In this document: piece after piece, positions 12,201 through 25,640 of the stretch
Numbering within the stretch: position 1 is the stretch's first letter
Layout: each line of letters begins with the position of its first letter
Assembly (NCBI GenBank): GCA_008694505.1
Contig: VZDJ01004378.1
Span: 1 to 64,000, forward strand
Length of the DNA stretch: 64,000 nucleotides
Origin: Cyanoderma ruficeps
Lineage: Eukaryota > Chordata > Aves > Passeriformes > Timaliidae
Direction of reading: 5' to 3'
Program-made: the position numbers and the translations under genes
Notes under the pieces: generated by a model
Databases searched by the model: none
What the model was told of the DNA's origin: nothing
What the model saw: only the letters and a program-made list of their open reading frames with translations

Positions 12201-15200
12201 ATGTCAGTGCAAAATAATAAGCAATGATCTGATCATTTTCTGACACTTCAGAAGGCCACTAAGAACAAGAAACAGATGCCCGGTTTGTTTATAAACACCA
12301 CATAGAACCTAAATGGTTTCTTGGGAAAACAGGACAAGAAAATCCAAAAAAGGTGGTTTGCTCCCCTCATAATATTCCTCCCCTATTAGAGTCTAGGAAA
12401 AAAAAGGATATACATCAACATAATTATGTTCTCCTGAGTGAAGCCAGCTGCTATATCTCATCCCAAAACCTGACCAATTTCACAAGCCCTAAAACGCCTA
12501 CCAAGTAACCAAACAACTGAAAGTCAAGAGTTGTCCCCAAATGGGTTTCAGGAAATTCACCACTATTTTGTTCTAGATACATAGAGTAACTATTTTTTTT
12601 AACTTTACTATGCTCCTGTATTTCAAATTCCCTGTTCAGACTGAATATTTTGCCTAATTTTACTTCTGACATTGAGGGAATGAGAATTCAGAGAAAATTT
12701 TTCTGTATGTTCCAACTAACAGTCAAGTTTTCCTGATGTCAGTATTCTCATGAGAAATATACTTCAGTTTTCTTCTCTTCCTCAACAGAATGAGAAAGGT
12801 TTTGTCAAAGTAAAGCTGAGTTCTGATTGTCATTGTTCCTTCTTCAAGACAAGGTTGAAAGAAAAGTGAGTCATATGATAAATATAGCGACGATTCCAAA
12901 CAGAGAATCAACTGGCCCCAGTTGATATTATCAATATCAATCCTTATGTTATCAATAGCAAAATAAGCAGTTGTTAATGTGTTTAAAAATAATGAATGAA
13001 AATCTTAGGCCATTTTAGCCCAAGTCAGTTCTTTTTCTTAAATTACCTTATTGTTTCTCAGCTGTGTTTGAATCTATTTTGTAATTTTCAGTGTATCTTG
13101 AACTGATACATGCACACGCACAAATGCGAGCTTGTTTTCTTTGTAAAACAAGAAGAGACTAATTTCACTGGGTTAAAGCTATGTCTTTCTCACAGTGCGG
13201 TATGAACTTGCAACCTGGTCTCAGCAGTTCTAGATCCCAGTACCAGCAGTCCTCGTGGCTTGAATACTTCCTTTAAGAAAGAAATGTGTGGAAATAATGC
13301 TTCTGGGGAAAATCACTAGTACTTATTTGATTCAAACACAATTACTGTTATGTTCTAAACTTCTTTCCAGAAGAATGAATATCCTAGCAGTGCAGCTGCT
13401 TCCTGTTACAAGTTAACTGCTTGGTTCATTAATATGGACAGTGTAAAAAGAGTTCACGTTGTGCAAGGAGCTTCTCAGAAGAACCATAAACTCTTTTGTA
13501 CTATGTCTCTCCCTACATTTTAGAGCATAGCTTATGGAATAGGTGAGAAAATAATGTTGCACTAAATCCTCTTCTCACATTCCCAAGCTTTGAGGCTTCC
13601 CCATCCCCTTTGTTCTCTTCAGCTCTGAGCATCTCTATGTACCTCAGCTTTATTCCTGTCTTCATGAGCGGAAAGTGCAGTAAATAAGCACTGTAAATTC
13701 CTTAGAAAATTGTAACCCCACCCCTTCCTGCCTGAGAGGAAACTGAACCACATATGAACCCATTAAATACAGTGTCTAGTGAGTTTGCTGCCCTGTCTTA
13801 GATAAAATGGGCTGATTTAAGAAAGGGAAGAAAAGTATAATGATTTTCTCAAATGTTTTTTCCTCAAATTACAGTGGAAAAGAAAATTAAAACTGTTAAA
13901 GGTCATTTCTGATTGCTGTAACTGCACTACAGCATCTTATTGACCTTAGGGAAACAACAGTGTTGAGAATGTATTCCCTGAGCATAAAAAATGTTGTTCA
14001 TCCTAAAAGACTGGAAAAACTTGCTTCATTACAAGCTCCATGTTCATATCTCTTCATGGTTAATTTTTTTAACGTAAGAAGCCAAACATCAAATTTGATA
14101 GGTTGTACAGAAGTTTTGGGACACCAGGGTTAAATAGCATATGGGATCCATCTTCTTCTGAAATATATCTTCCCTTCTAGCCAAATATTTTATGTTTATA
14201 TATGCATTTTTAATAATTTTTCTCTTGTATTGCTTTATTTCTTCTGGTAAACAAATAAATAAACAAAACAAAAACAACAAAAAAGATGAATTAAAAACAT
14301 AGAGAGAGATCAGATTTTCATATTGTTTCCTGACATTAAAAAAATACATGAAAACATATAGACAACAGTAATTTCCATGTAAAGTAATGCAGTTACTCAA
14401 GGAAAGTGCACACTAAAATAGTTTGCCTTTTTTGTTTCACTTAAGTAAGTTTAAGAAATTTTCCACTAGAATAAAGTCAGAATTTCCTTATAGCAGATGT
14501 ATGAATCCAATTATGTTTACATACTGTATCTCCTACACATGCTCCTGGTGTCTTCATTTATGTAGTGATCTGCTGATGCCCAGTTGATTCATAAGCATCT
14601 TGGTCCAAATTCTTTTCAAAGACAACTAAAAATAGTGATGGAAAACCTGGATCATATTATTACCAGTTAATTAATAAAAACATTTTTAAGTAATTTTCCC
14701 TATAGCTTTCCCTCAAAACTGTGTGGCTTGGTTTTACTTTTTATTGTGCAGGTTAAATATTTGGGTTGACATTCACATATTTTGGTTTTGTAAACAGCAT
14801 GATTTATCTTTGTAAGAGTGAGCAAAAATTATGTTGATATTTCTATCTACACGTAATAAACCTGTGACCTTCTTCACTTACATTTTGCCCATTAATTTAT
14901 CATTCTGCAAACAATTTCTAACACTGTGAACTTCTGAGCAGCTTCAAAACATCTTATGAAAGAATCAGTTTGCTACAAACCACTTATCTTCTTTATAATG
15001 TAGCTTTTCTTGCAAGTAGAAAAATAAAACTGTAAATAACATACTGTGCCAAGTATAAACCAAGCTGACCAAAAGGTTTTGATTTGCTTTGATTGAACAA
15101 AAATAGGATGACCTGATGCTACATAGGAGATATTCAGGGCAGGCTGCATAGTTTCTGCACAGTTTGAAGCACAGAGTTGTCACCTCTTCCTGGAACAAAG

Positions 15201-15298
15201 GATTATGCAGAAAATCCTGTTAGAATGGCCAGGAGAGTGGCACTTAGGTACTTTCCAATTCTCTTGTGCCTGATTGACATCTACTTCAGAAATGCTAT
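9217..15298. other. Unique non-coding stretch
   Basis: No recognisable genes. A (GGGAA)n run ends at an N (10016-10037). A somewhat GC-richer patch at about 10720-10960 carries a 103-codon minus frame without recognisable domain or convincing splice sites. The remainder is AT-rich single-copy DNA with A-rich runs (for example 14250-14300). Confidence 0.5.
10016..10037. repeat. (GGGAA)n run ending at an assembly N
   Basis: About four units of GGGAA immediately before the single N at 10037. The N is likely an unresolved base or a gap placeholder at a slippage-prone site. Confidence 0.6.
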
Positions 15299-15792
15299 TG
15301 AAACTCCCGGGTGTCTGAGCCCAGATGATCAGACCCCTTTGGGTTTCCTCAGGACTCTGCCCCAATGGGGACTTGACAGAGAGAGGCAGCCTTGATCCAA
15401 TTGTCCAGAAACAGAATTTTAATAATGCAAAAACAGCAAACAAGAAGGTGTTCGTTATATTTGGACCAAACTGGAAAAAGGCAGGAACAAGGGGCAAAAG
15501 GCCCGAGGCCAGGCTCAGACAGGGGTATTTATACATTCCAGTGTGGGGAAAAGTTAAGGCGGGGTCTGAGGGAAGGGTCCAATAGGGGAGAACTATTAGG
15601 AATATTAAAATTTCTGCCCCAAAAATCAACCTATGGTAACACAAAGAACCAGGAACTTTCTTGCAACAATTTGCATACTTGAACTGAGGGAGCATGTGAG
15701 CAAGCAAGCGTCTTGCTTTCTGTACTTGGAACAGGGTTTCCCAGGGCATTAGTCCAGGGTTTTCCTCTTCCCCAGGGAAACCACTCTATGCA
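15299..15792 (-). mobile_element. Probable solo ERV LTR
   Basis: A GC-richer block in AT-rich flanks. Read on the minus strand it starts TGCATAGAGTGG, has a TATA box (TGTATAAATA near 15527-15536), an ATTAAA/AATAA-like poly(A) region near 15416-15428 followed by a CT-rich U5, and ends GGGAGTTTCA. The flanks TGCTAT (15293-15298) and CGCTAT (15793-15798) match in 5 of 6 bases, differing by a C/T change at a CpG, as expected for an aged 6-bp target duplication. The 189-codon minus frame in it is not a recognisable retroviral protein. The exact ends are inferred from TG...CA plus the imperfect duplication. Confidence 0.55.
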
Positions 15793-15798
15793 CGCTAT

Positions 15799-16831
15799 AT
15801 AGATAACTTTGATGGAATCCCCACCTTTAGAATACCCTTTATTTCTCATTCTGTAAATTTTCTTGTCAGTGTTCCTTCTTTGGTTTGATTTTCCTTCAAG
15901 TCCCTAATGTAACATCTGGAACTGTGTTGGCAAACCCACTCACAGGCAGTCTCACAGAGTTTGTAGGGGTTGGGCAGCACACTTCTGAAGGTCCTGAGCA
16001 TAACTATCAGCATGTCCCTGATAACTGGGGACATACTGAGGTGCTACTAAAGTAATTGTCAGAATTCTCTCTAGTTTCAAGGACATAATAGTTCCCTTAT
16101 GTTTTCTCTCAGAGGACCACTTGATAGTAAACAGTCCAGTTCAATGAGAGTTACAACAATGAGAAAAAAGACAGGAAGTTACAACTTAGCAATGATTGTA
16201 ATGCTTCCCTTGATAAAAAATTAAATAAGAATATTTTCTCAAACTTAAAATGTGCTTCCAAAATAAAATGCACCTTTTGCTGCTTTTTGCTTGAGTATGG
16301 TAGATAAGGTCTGTACCAACAATGTCTCATACAAGCCCAAGTAAGTGCCATAGTTCAGACTATTTAATTCAGAATATCTCTTCAGAAAATCTTTTTCTTT
16401 ATCTTTTCCTTTTGTTGATAGAAATATCTTTAGAGTGGACAGGAACGGAAAAACAAGAGATAGGAAAGAAAATATCTTTTTCACCATCATCCAGATATAT
16501 TAACCTTGAAAAACACTTTCAAAAATATTTTTGTAAACAGCGAATTTTTGCTGCACTGAGTGCTATTTTTTCATCCTAAGAAAGTGCAGACAAAGCAAAG
16601 AAGATATTCATGGAACATTTGGCAAAGGGCACAACTGGAATATGTTTCGATATGAGCATTACTTGCAGTCTTCATATATACATAATGGACAAATCTGCAA
16701 ACCATTTAAAAATAAAATATTTATTTTACTGGAAGGAATTTTCTTCTGTTTTGCTCATTGTGTTGTAAAGCAGTACTAGAGGAGAATGATGAATGACTGA
16801 CAAGGAGGACTGTGAACATGCTCGGTTGACT
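15799..16831. other. Unique non-coding stretch
   Basis: A GC-moderate stretch to about 16060 next to the LTR may be older repeat debris, but no polypurine tract or retroviral coding motif is visible. The remainder is AT-rich with chance frames. Confidence 0.4.
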
Positions 16832-17192
16832 TGTGTAGGAAAGGACACATATCATGCTAATCACTCTTTAGTCCTGTGTGTTTGACAAGTAGAACATATG
16901 TGTTTAGATGAAACAGGCCTGTGGCAGGCTTTGAGACACCCTCTTGTACTTGAGATTCCTGCCCTGATGCACAAAAGCTCAATACACAGTGGTAACCATA
17001 AGGATGTGGGTCCCTAGGGACAGGCAGAAGGAGCAGGTCACTGTCTGGCACAGACTGAGTGCTCAGTCCTGTGTCCCCACTTGTGTGCCTCTGCCTGGGT
17101 GCTTCTCTCATTGACAAGGTATGAAAATAAATTTTCCTTTTTGCATTTCACCTGTGGTTTTGTGATTATTGGGTCCTGCCTGTGCTAGCACA
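16832..17192 (+). mobile_element. Possible LTR remnant
   Basis: A GC-richer block in AT-rich flanks that starts TGTGTAGGAAAGG and ends GTGCTAGCACA. It has an AATAAA at 17126-17131 followed by a TTTTTGCATTTCACC segment, an arrangement typical of LTR R/U5 regions. I find no target duplication and no second copy in the window, so both the ends and the identity are uncertain. Confidence 0.3.
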
Positions 17193-20100
17193 CACAAATA
17201 CATGCACTTAAAATATCTACTTTCTTGAAAGTGTTCCTTTAGTAAGCCAGTGGTAAAGAAAAACATTTGACTGGCAAAGAGGAAAAGAAAAAAAAAAAAC
17301 CTGGTTGGTCGTTGCCTCTCAAATTTGTCCTTAAACCATGACAGTTGTGGAAATATATTAAATTAAATAACAAAACAAACAACAACAACAAAAAATTGTT
17401 GCATGGAAAAAAAAAAGCTTAGCAGTATTGACTTATTGTCTTATATTTCTCAATGTCAGGTACAATTTCCTGGATATACTGTGTGATGTAAGGGAAATCA
17501 CAATCAGATCCCAAAGCCTTGAATCCCTGAAAGCTCTGCTGTCAGTGATCAGTAATGATACCTCACCTGCATCTCTTTTCAGGAGAGCTTTATATAACAA
17601 TACAGTGAGCATGTTTTGGGGTTTTTTAAGGCTTCCCAGTGTGAAGTCAGCCATCTTTTGCAACCCCAGCTTCCTGCTGGAACACTTGACTAGAAAGGTT
17701 TTCGGGGAGACCTATTAATTTCACACCTTTAGCTTTGTCTACAGGTGTTAATTTTAAGAAGATCAGATCTCTTCCCTAGGATAAGTACCTAAAATGGATT
17801 TATAAGTGCCTACATTAGAGATCTACATTAGAAACACAGGAGGAGGGCCTCTGCCATTACCAAGAATTCATTTTTTCCTCCCAGGAGATGCTTGATCAAT
17901 GGGACTTTCCTCTGTCTACTTATTTTGGCTCTCTGGTGAGATTTAGAAGGATTATATCTTCCAGTAATTGTGTGCATGGGATTTCTTTTTCCCTAACTCA
18001 GCCAGAAGCTAAGACAGGGGCTGTATGGGCCAGTTAAGAAATACTAGAAGCTAAATATGACACCTATGAGTACTAGTTTTGGGGAAAATGTATTTAAAAT
18101 AGTAAAATATGGTCCTTAAAAATAATTATTGTTTAGAAAATGCAATAAAAAATAAGCTTTATAATTTATAGAAGGACTTTCTCCAGGAGTGGTAATGTTC
18201 AGCTGAGGTACGTCTTTTATGTCAGCTACAACATTTGCCTACTCAGCATCAAACTGTATATTTTGTTTAGTACAGTATTTCTGTTCTTCTTTGTTAGTAA
18301 TTAGAATTAAAATTTCTAAGACATACAAGTCTTCTTGTCCACTTCATTTATTAATGGACAACTGTCCAAATGAACAGTAATTTATTACAAGAACCTTTAG
18401 TAGATCTTAATTGTGATATTAAGTTTTAGTTTGTAACAACCAAGTAAGGCATGAATAGTATAGCACATTCATTTAAGGACATATTCGCTACCAAAATAAC
18501 ACAGAACTTTTCAAAAGGAATCACAAAGCTGCCTCAAACTTATTGTTACATGAATTTAGAAGCCATTTTAAAATACTAACAACTCTGATCAGTTAAGTGG
18601 AGATTTTATAAGTTTAATAATTATATTTATTTCTTAACTATATCTAACAGAAGAAAAGCAAACAACCAGGAAAAAAATACCCAGTTTGTATTAGATATTT
18701 TAGAGCAGTGCACATTGCAATCATGATTTTAAAAATCCAAAAACCAAACAAACAAAAATCCCCAAGGGGTGTGAAAAGAGAAAAACAATATGACTGTAAA
18801 GGAAAGACATAAACAGGAATAGACAAAAATGCCCAGTTTCCTCTAGTTAATGTCATGGTTTGAGTTTGGTTTTTTAGACCGTTTATAGTGAATATTGTTG
18901 TAGGACTTTTACCACAAGGTTTGCATATGTAAAACCCACATACAGATTTCAATAACCATTCACAGCTTCTGCTGTGACTTGAAAAATAGCATTATAAAGA
19001 GAACTGCAATAAATTGCAACAGTGATAATGAGGGAAGTGCTTATAAATAGTAAGGTAATGTGCCAGGAAGGAGTGACAACATAGGAACATATGAAAATTA
19101 TTTAAAGAAAACGCATTGTGTAATAAACTGTGTTTTGGGTTTTGTGGCTTTTTAATCAATAGCCTCAGTAAGGAATTGCAACATTATGTCTCAATCTGGA
19201 ATTCACCTTTATCAGCTTTTGTAGTGTCAAGGAGTGTTGGTGGTGCTCCCTTCCCACATGCTGTTCTCCTTTGGAATCCATTCCGTCTGATATCTGTGAG
19301 TGAAACTGCTGAATTTCTCATACTGCGTCAATTTACATCAGCCACAGATCTGATAGCAGCTCTAGCGTGGACATACTGTACGAGTTTGGAAGGAGACAAT
19401 TCCACCCCTTCTTATCTCTGTTTACCCACAGTATCAAGCCAAGTCTGAACCTGACTACTTTTAAACTGTGAAATTCTGTGGTTTCCATCCCCTGTGGCAT
19501 CCATAATGAACCATAACCACCTGATTCCCTTTCCTATTAGGATTCAAAGCAAGAAAGAACAGTAATTTCCACGTTATGACACACAGCCTCACAGCAGACA
19601 GACACACAGCTCTAGCAGGGAAGTGAAGAGAAGAAGGTTTCATCAGGAGAAGGGCCTGATAAGGTCATCAGCTACCAATATTAGTGAATATTACAAGAGA
19701 ACTGCCAGTGGAAGTGAGCATTAATCACAGCTGTCTTTCTAAGAACCTGTGAGATTTTCTGAATTACTTTATATAATCCATGACTGTATTTTAGGCTTTT
19801 GTTTTTTTCCAATAATCTTCGCAAATGCTTTTCCTTGATCTAACAGATAAAATTAATTGGAACATGACAACTCAATTCTGCCAAGGTTGAGAGAGATCAC
19901 AGAGATTCAGAAGAGACTGCATCTTGGCTGTCATGTAAAACCAAGTTCTGCACTGAGTTTATAATTAAAATTAAATGTAAATTTAAGCTTGATCCAAAGT
20001 CGCACTTAGGAAATCTGTGATTTATGATGAAATGTGGACTTTTAATTGAAGTTTTTTGCAGGTAATTTGCATGACTTTACTTCTTCTATAATTGATTCTG

Positions 20101-20761
20101 AATAATATTGTTGAGAAAAAAAAAGGAAAACCAATGAAGTGTTAAGTCAGATTTTTTCTATTCTCTTTGGTTTAAAATCTATTAAAACCCATTAGTTATA
20201 AAATTGTTTATGTTGGAAAAGATGTCTCAAGATCATCAGCAGCAACTCTTCTGCTCAAGCAGGGTTAGCTAGAACAAGTTGTATAGGACTGCATCCAGCT
20301 GGGTTTTGAGTATCTCCAGAGAGATACATCCAGATACCTATCTATATATAAACAACTACAGGATATATTTTACATCTATAATATATATGTATATAGCATA
20401 TTCAATGATAAAAATCTCTATATCATTAAGTATGTAGAAAATTCTCTTCTGTTCTTACTTTTCTTCAAAGAATTTGGAACTATTTCGAGTTAACAAGATT
20501 GACTCAAAATATAGAAATATGTAAGAATGAACTTTGAATCACATCTAATTTTATCAGACATATCTCAACTTCAGGGGAGTTGTATAATTTGACTGTCTAA
20601 AGTCTTCCAGTCTGCAAAATTTGGTTTCTTGGTACTGACATGCATTTATATTAGAAATAGAGAATTTTGAAATTGCTTTTATAGAGTTTTACATAAATCT
20701 GGGGTTTTAAACATTTGTGTCTGGCTATGTCATTGATGTCCAGCACTTTGGCCTTCCTCAG
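17193..20761. other. Unique non-coding stretch
   Basis: A-rich simple sequence at 17281-17410. A 110-codon plus frame at 19116-19448 has varied composition but no recognisable domain or clear splice sites. A TA-rich patch lies at 20341-20400. No other repeats were recognised. Confidence 0.5.
20341..20400. repeat. TA-rich low-complexity patch
   Basis: Imperfect runs of TATATA and ATATATATGTATATAG. Only local low complexity, with no gene signal. Confidence 0.5.
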
Positions 20762-21446
20762 TGTCCTGGTTTAGGGCAAATTTGGGAGGAAACCTCCAAA
20801 TGGGGTTCCTCTGGAGAGCAAAACCTAAATGGCCCCTCCCCCCAGTCAGTCCAGGAAAAGAACTTCCTCAGAGAAAAGTGGAAAAAAGCTATTTATTTGA
20901 CAAACAAACTGCCCGCAAGCATAAGGAATGAATAATATGAAACAATAAAACCTCTCGCTGGTCCGAAGAGAGAGAGATGGCAAAACTGAGAGAAGTCCTT
21001 GCCGTGAGCCAGCTCAGCTCTCTCAGTCTTTTATCAGTCCCAGTCCCTTTCGGCACTGGAAAATGCCGAGGTCCAGGCCTGGTGGGCCACCGGTGCAGCT
21101 CCTGGTGCTCCCCTGGGTTTTTCAGTCCAGAGCAGATTTAAACAGTCCCAAGAAAAAAAGGGAAAATAAATAAAAAAAAACAGTCCAGGAAGCTTTTTGC
21201 CTCAGCTAGCTAGACTAACTAAAAAAGGAAAAAAAAACCCCTCTCTCTCGCCGCTGTCCGTGCATCCAACGAACACCCCAAGGACAACGAAGAAGAACTG
21301 AGAAGGAGTGAAAACTGTTTTTTCCAAAACAAACTGCGCGCCTCTTCTTCCCTGCTCACTCTCAGAACCAGTCTTAAAGGTACAGAACACACAGCACACA
21401 CAGAACAGACGATTGGGGATACAGGCACCATGGTCACCCTAGGACA
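20762..21446 (-). mobile_element. Passerine ERV LTR (probable solo LTR)
   Basis: The block begins TGTCCTGGTTTAGGGC and ends CACCCTAGGACA, giving matching inverted termini (TGTCCTgG/CcTAGGACA). Both ends are ones I recognise from a very common songbird LTR family. The flanks CTCAG (20757-20761) and CTCAC (21447-21451) match in 4 of 5 bases, fitting a 5-bp ERVL-like duplication. Minus-strand sense is favoured by a TATA-like GATAAAAG near 21026-21033, followed about 130 bases on by AATAAA (20892-20897) and a T-rich segment. No internal retroviral genes lie beside it. Confidence 0.75.
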
Positions 21447-21534
21447 CTCACAAATTGCAATCCACACTGTAGCACTGCAGAGAGATGGGGCAGCACAGCC
21501 ATTTTTTGTTACTTTCTGACTATATTCATAGAGC

Positions 21535-21800
21535 TTGGAGATACCTGCCCTAACCCCATCGGGACTGGCAGGTGCCTGGAGTGCACTGGTCAGTGCTGAC
21601 TCAACTTATGGTCGGAGCTGTGTAAACAAGCCACTCCTCATGTGGCACGTGTTGCCTGTCACCTGGCTGGCACTGAGCACAGTTGTGCAGGAATCTCTGG
21701 ACCATGCTGCACTGCACTCTGAAGCAAGACACCCTCCCACACTGCTGCAGAGTGTGAGCTGTGTGATACACACTGGACTGTCGTTCCTCCTCCTTCTCTT
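21535..21800. other. Unexplained GC-richer patch
   Basis: About 265 bp with clearly higher GC than its flanks, beginning just beyond a passerine LTR. It is open on both strands for 85-104 codons but shows no recognisable protein motif, splice signals or LTR ends. It could be an unrecognised repeat, an old exon or a conserved regulatory block. Confidence 0.3.
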
Positions 21801-23619
21801 TTGAAGCCATCTCATTTCTGCAACTGTGAAAACTCCTGCACAAAAAAAAATCCTCCCAGACACACACCATTGATTGCTTTATTGCTTTGTGTGGGGCCAA
21901 TTGCATGCTTAACATTATACCATCATTTCTTCCAATTTAGTGTTACACTGCTTTTCTTCCATTATGTTTAACATTGCAAAAAGATTCAATCCGAATTACC
22001 ATAACCATTTTGCTCTAACACTGAGCACAGTTTTATTAGAATAAAATAAATTTCATTCTTTCCATTCACTACAGGAAATCAGTAGGATTTATGTGACAAA
22101 ACATAAGCATCTGTAATATAGATTTATGCTTTTGAAATAACTGTCTAGCTCTCTTTCACAGTGGGTAGGGAGACACAGGGTTTCCTGAGGTTCAATCTAT
22201 TTTATCCTAAAACAGATATCTATAAATAAGTCAGATGAGCTACATCCTGAGAGTACCCCTTTTTCTGCACTGACTAAAAGCTCTAAAGCAGACAACCACA
22301 TTGCAGATGCCTAGTCAAAAGAGATTAATTGCATAGTTTCTCTCCACAGCCTTCCCATCTCTTTTTCGCCAGTTCTCCTTCCTCAAAGGAGCACTACTCT
22401 CCCTTACATGTCCAGTACGACCAGTAAAGAAACAGACACAACAAGCCTGACAAATAGAACTTTTTTTAGTAAATCTCAGTGGTTAAACCTTAGGAAAATG
22501 TTCTAAACAGATATTTGAAATTCTTTCTTAATACTGCAGTCTTCACAGTTGCTTTGATACTGCTAATACTCCCTAAACACCACATACATCATTGAACAAT
22601 TGAACATTTAACATTGAACACACATGAGATCAGTGTTAGACTGATGAATTCCACTTCTGACTGCCACAGTAACTACAGCTAGGTTATAGAGTCCTGAATA
22701 TTCCTGAAAGGAATCTTTTTAATGATGTCCTTGACGCAAACATTTTTTTCTATTTAAATAAACAGATCTAAATCTTAATTTTTTTTTCATGTTACAAGTA
22801 CTTATGGACTTCATCACATGAATCAGTTCTCAAGAAAATTGTACATATAAATGTCCCTCATTATATGGACAGATTTGTGAAAAAAGCAATAATAAACAAG
22901 TTATGAACTTTCGGTAGAGGCATGTTAGCACAACATTCTCTTTCTTATCATAATGATTGCACTCAAACCTTTTAATTTCTTCAATATTTAGGGATATTTC
23001 ATTTCCTAAACACTTGAAAAACAATCTTGTATGTGGCCTGCAATATAAGTATCTGAATTTCCGTACACAGTGTGTATTTGAAGTAGACGGACTTTTCCTC
23101 CATGTAGAGTGTGATGATATTTTTAATATAATGTCTACAAAACCTGAAATATGTATCTGACTCTCCAAATGAATGAAATTATAGATTCATCAGAAACAAC
23201 AGCTTCTTTCAGGAACTAATGCATTTTATGAGTTTTATAAGGGCATAAGTAACAGATCAACATACAAAGATTATTTCTTAAAGCATAAAAGCTGTGTTTG
23301 ATAACCAAAACATCATTCATGAGAAATCATTGCAGCTAGAACTTTCACAGAGATAGAAAGAAAGCAAACAATCTATAGATCCTTCTGGCATTTTCAAAGC
23401 ATGGCTGCCTCATGTTTGGAATGACAAACATTTAGACATATGATTTGTGTTGTAATGTTTTTGAAGCAAACCTTTTGAATCTGGTGCCAAAGATACTGCA
23501 TTGACCTATGTCATGTCTAATACTGATTAAAGGTTGTACAAATAGACTCTGAATCTAACAGCAAGATATGTATTGACATTTTCTAATACGGATAGCAGTG
23601 CTGCCAGCTCTGGCTGTTA

Positions 23620-23770
23620 CATCTCACAGACTGAGGAAAGGTCAGTGCCAGAGGGGTGTTTCACCTTCGCATGCAGCGGCACAAGTGACGCAGCAGCTGA
23701 CACCTCGGGATGACTCAGCCCTGAATCAGACCCCTGCACACCCCTAAACTGACCTTGCCAATGTGGAACA
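23620..23770. promoter_or_regulatory. CpG-bearing patch with AP-1/Maf-like motifs
   Basis: Within 100 bp are several CpGs and the motifs TGACGCAGCA (23686-23695), AGCTGAC and TGACTCAG (23711-23718, a perfect AP-1 core TGACTCA). The GC-rich composition contrasts with the flanks. An enhancer role is inference from motif clustering alone. Confidence 0.2.
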
Positions 23771-25640
23771 CCAATTACAGATGTAATGCTGGGCTCATTA
23801 TAGTCAGCTCAAAATCACACGGCACTTTCCACAAGTATTTTAGGGAAGTGATGTGAATAAAGGAACCACAGAGAAGCATGTGCATGGTCGTCTCTAGGGG
23901 AATATCCAGGACACTGAAATGTATTCCCTTAGAGTACCACAGCATCTCTTTTTACCTATGTGCTAATCCTGAAGGATTTGCTATGCTTACTGGCTTGTGA
24001 CATAACTTCCTGTTAGGTTGTTTATGCTGTTCTGACAAGAGAAGGAGGACACAGCGTGTGTACAATCCCCATCCATGGACACGAGAAGACAGACTTTGTG
24101 GTTACTCCATAGGGGAATCTTCTTACCACCTTTACTCATATGCAATGAGGCATATGAAATACTAATTTACAGCTACATCATAAATCCCTTGTTGGCATCA
24201 CTGGTAATTGTTTACACATGTTCACTTCTGACAGTAATCCTTTGCTTGGATTACCCATACGGTTACTACAACAAAATAAGAAGTTTAAAGGATAGTAATT
24301 TTCATATATTCAAATTTTGTAAACTCTTTATTTGTAGGATTAAATTTAAGAGTATTTAGCCACAGTCTCAGCATAACTCTACATTTCTGGATGCAGGAAA
24401 AATTAATTGGTATGCTTTAAATTTAAGAGGCAATGAAAAAAAATATTTAGGAATTTCCAACATTATAGATTCACCTGGCTATGTTTATATCAAACAAAGA
24501 ATTTTTTACATGAAGTAGACTTCTTATTTATTAATAAAGGCTGCAGAACCTGTTGTGTAGGTCAGGTTGTCTGTTGACTGTTGAATTTTTTTCAAGTCTA
24601 CATTTCAGGGAATTATTAGAACTTTACAGTAACTTCTACTTTGTATACTGTAAATATTGATATGTTCTTTGTCCTATCTTCTGTTAATGTCTTCAAATAT
24701 GTATATTTGCATTTAGCCTAATTGGAACTTAATTAAGGCATTTAGGTTCTAATGTAGCACAGTAATCTCTTCAGTATGGACAGAATTATAAAATAAATAC
24801 TGAGATGGCAATACAATCATAAATTTTTGGGAATTGATAAAATATGTATTTTCCATTTCTCCTTTATTAAATATCATTTCTCACACTTCTGCTGATATCC
24901 CCAAGCACCTATGAGGGTTAAAGGGTGCTCTACAAAGTTACAGTGCTGTACAGATCGATGGATTATGTGCTTTTCCCTGTTTCTTCTCGTTTACCTCTAG
25001 TTTTCTCCTACAATAATCAATAAAATTATGCCAAAAGAAGAACAGAAAAAATAGAAATGGTGTCATAATAATTTGTTCCATGTATTAAGTCTTTGTGTGT
25101 GCACACCTAAGCCTTCTTCTTTTGCTATTGTGGGAAGAGTAAATCTGTATTTGACTTCAGACCTTTCTGAAAATTGAGCTGACCTGGAATCATAGGTAGG
25201 TAAAGCACAGTAATAACAGAAGTTGAAAATCAATACACTCCTTTACAGGGTCATGCTGAAGTCATTTTTGTTTCAAAGATAAAATGATATTTGGATTTTT
25301 TAAGATTTCTTTCTATTGCCAATTAACTTCATAGTATCCTAGTGTCACTGTTGAAAAAGATCCTGACAGTGACTTTTAAAATCTGAGACAACATAGCAGA
25401 TGTCAAATAACTTTCTAATATCAAAGTATACTGCATAACTGTGCATATTTTATGCATTCATACCCAGTTGTAGAGCATTAAAAATAAAAAACTGAGTTAG
25501 AAAAATAATGCATACCCTAGAATACATGTTGTTTACTTTTAAAAGCTTTTGCTGACTCCTGCATGTTAATTTTTTTGAATAGCTTGCTGAAGGGAATATT
25601 TGGAAAATAAAACATATTGTTGAGTAAAACCACAGCAAGT

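Noticed and set aside
15180..15749. 189-codon minus-strand frame
   Set aside because: It runs through the LTR at 15299-15792 and beyond its end, shows no retroviral or host domain, and overlaps equally long frames on the other strand.
18847..18875. TGTCATGGTTTGAG resembling an LTR start
   Set aside because: Nothing downstream follows the LTR family order, so the match is too short to support.
19116..19448. 110-codon plus frame of fairly varied composition
   Set aside because: No domain recognised and no clear acceptor or donor at its ends. Kept only as a note within the surrounding block.
22830..23168. 112-codon minus frame opposite a 67-codon plus frame
   Set aside because: Open on both strands, AT-rich, with no recognisable domain and no convincing splice sites.
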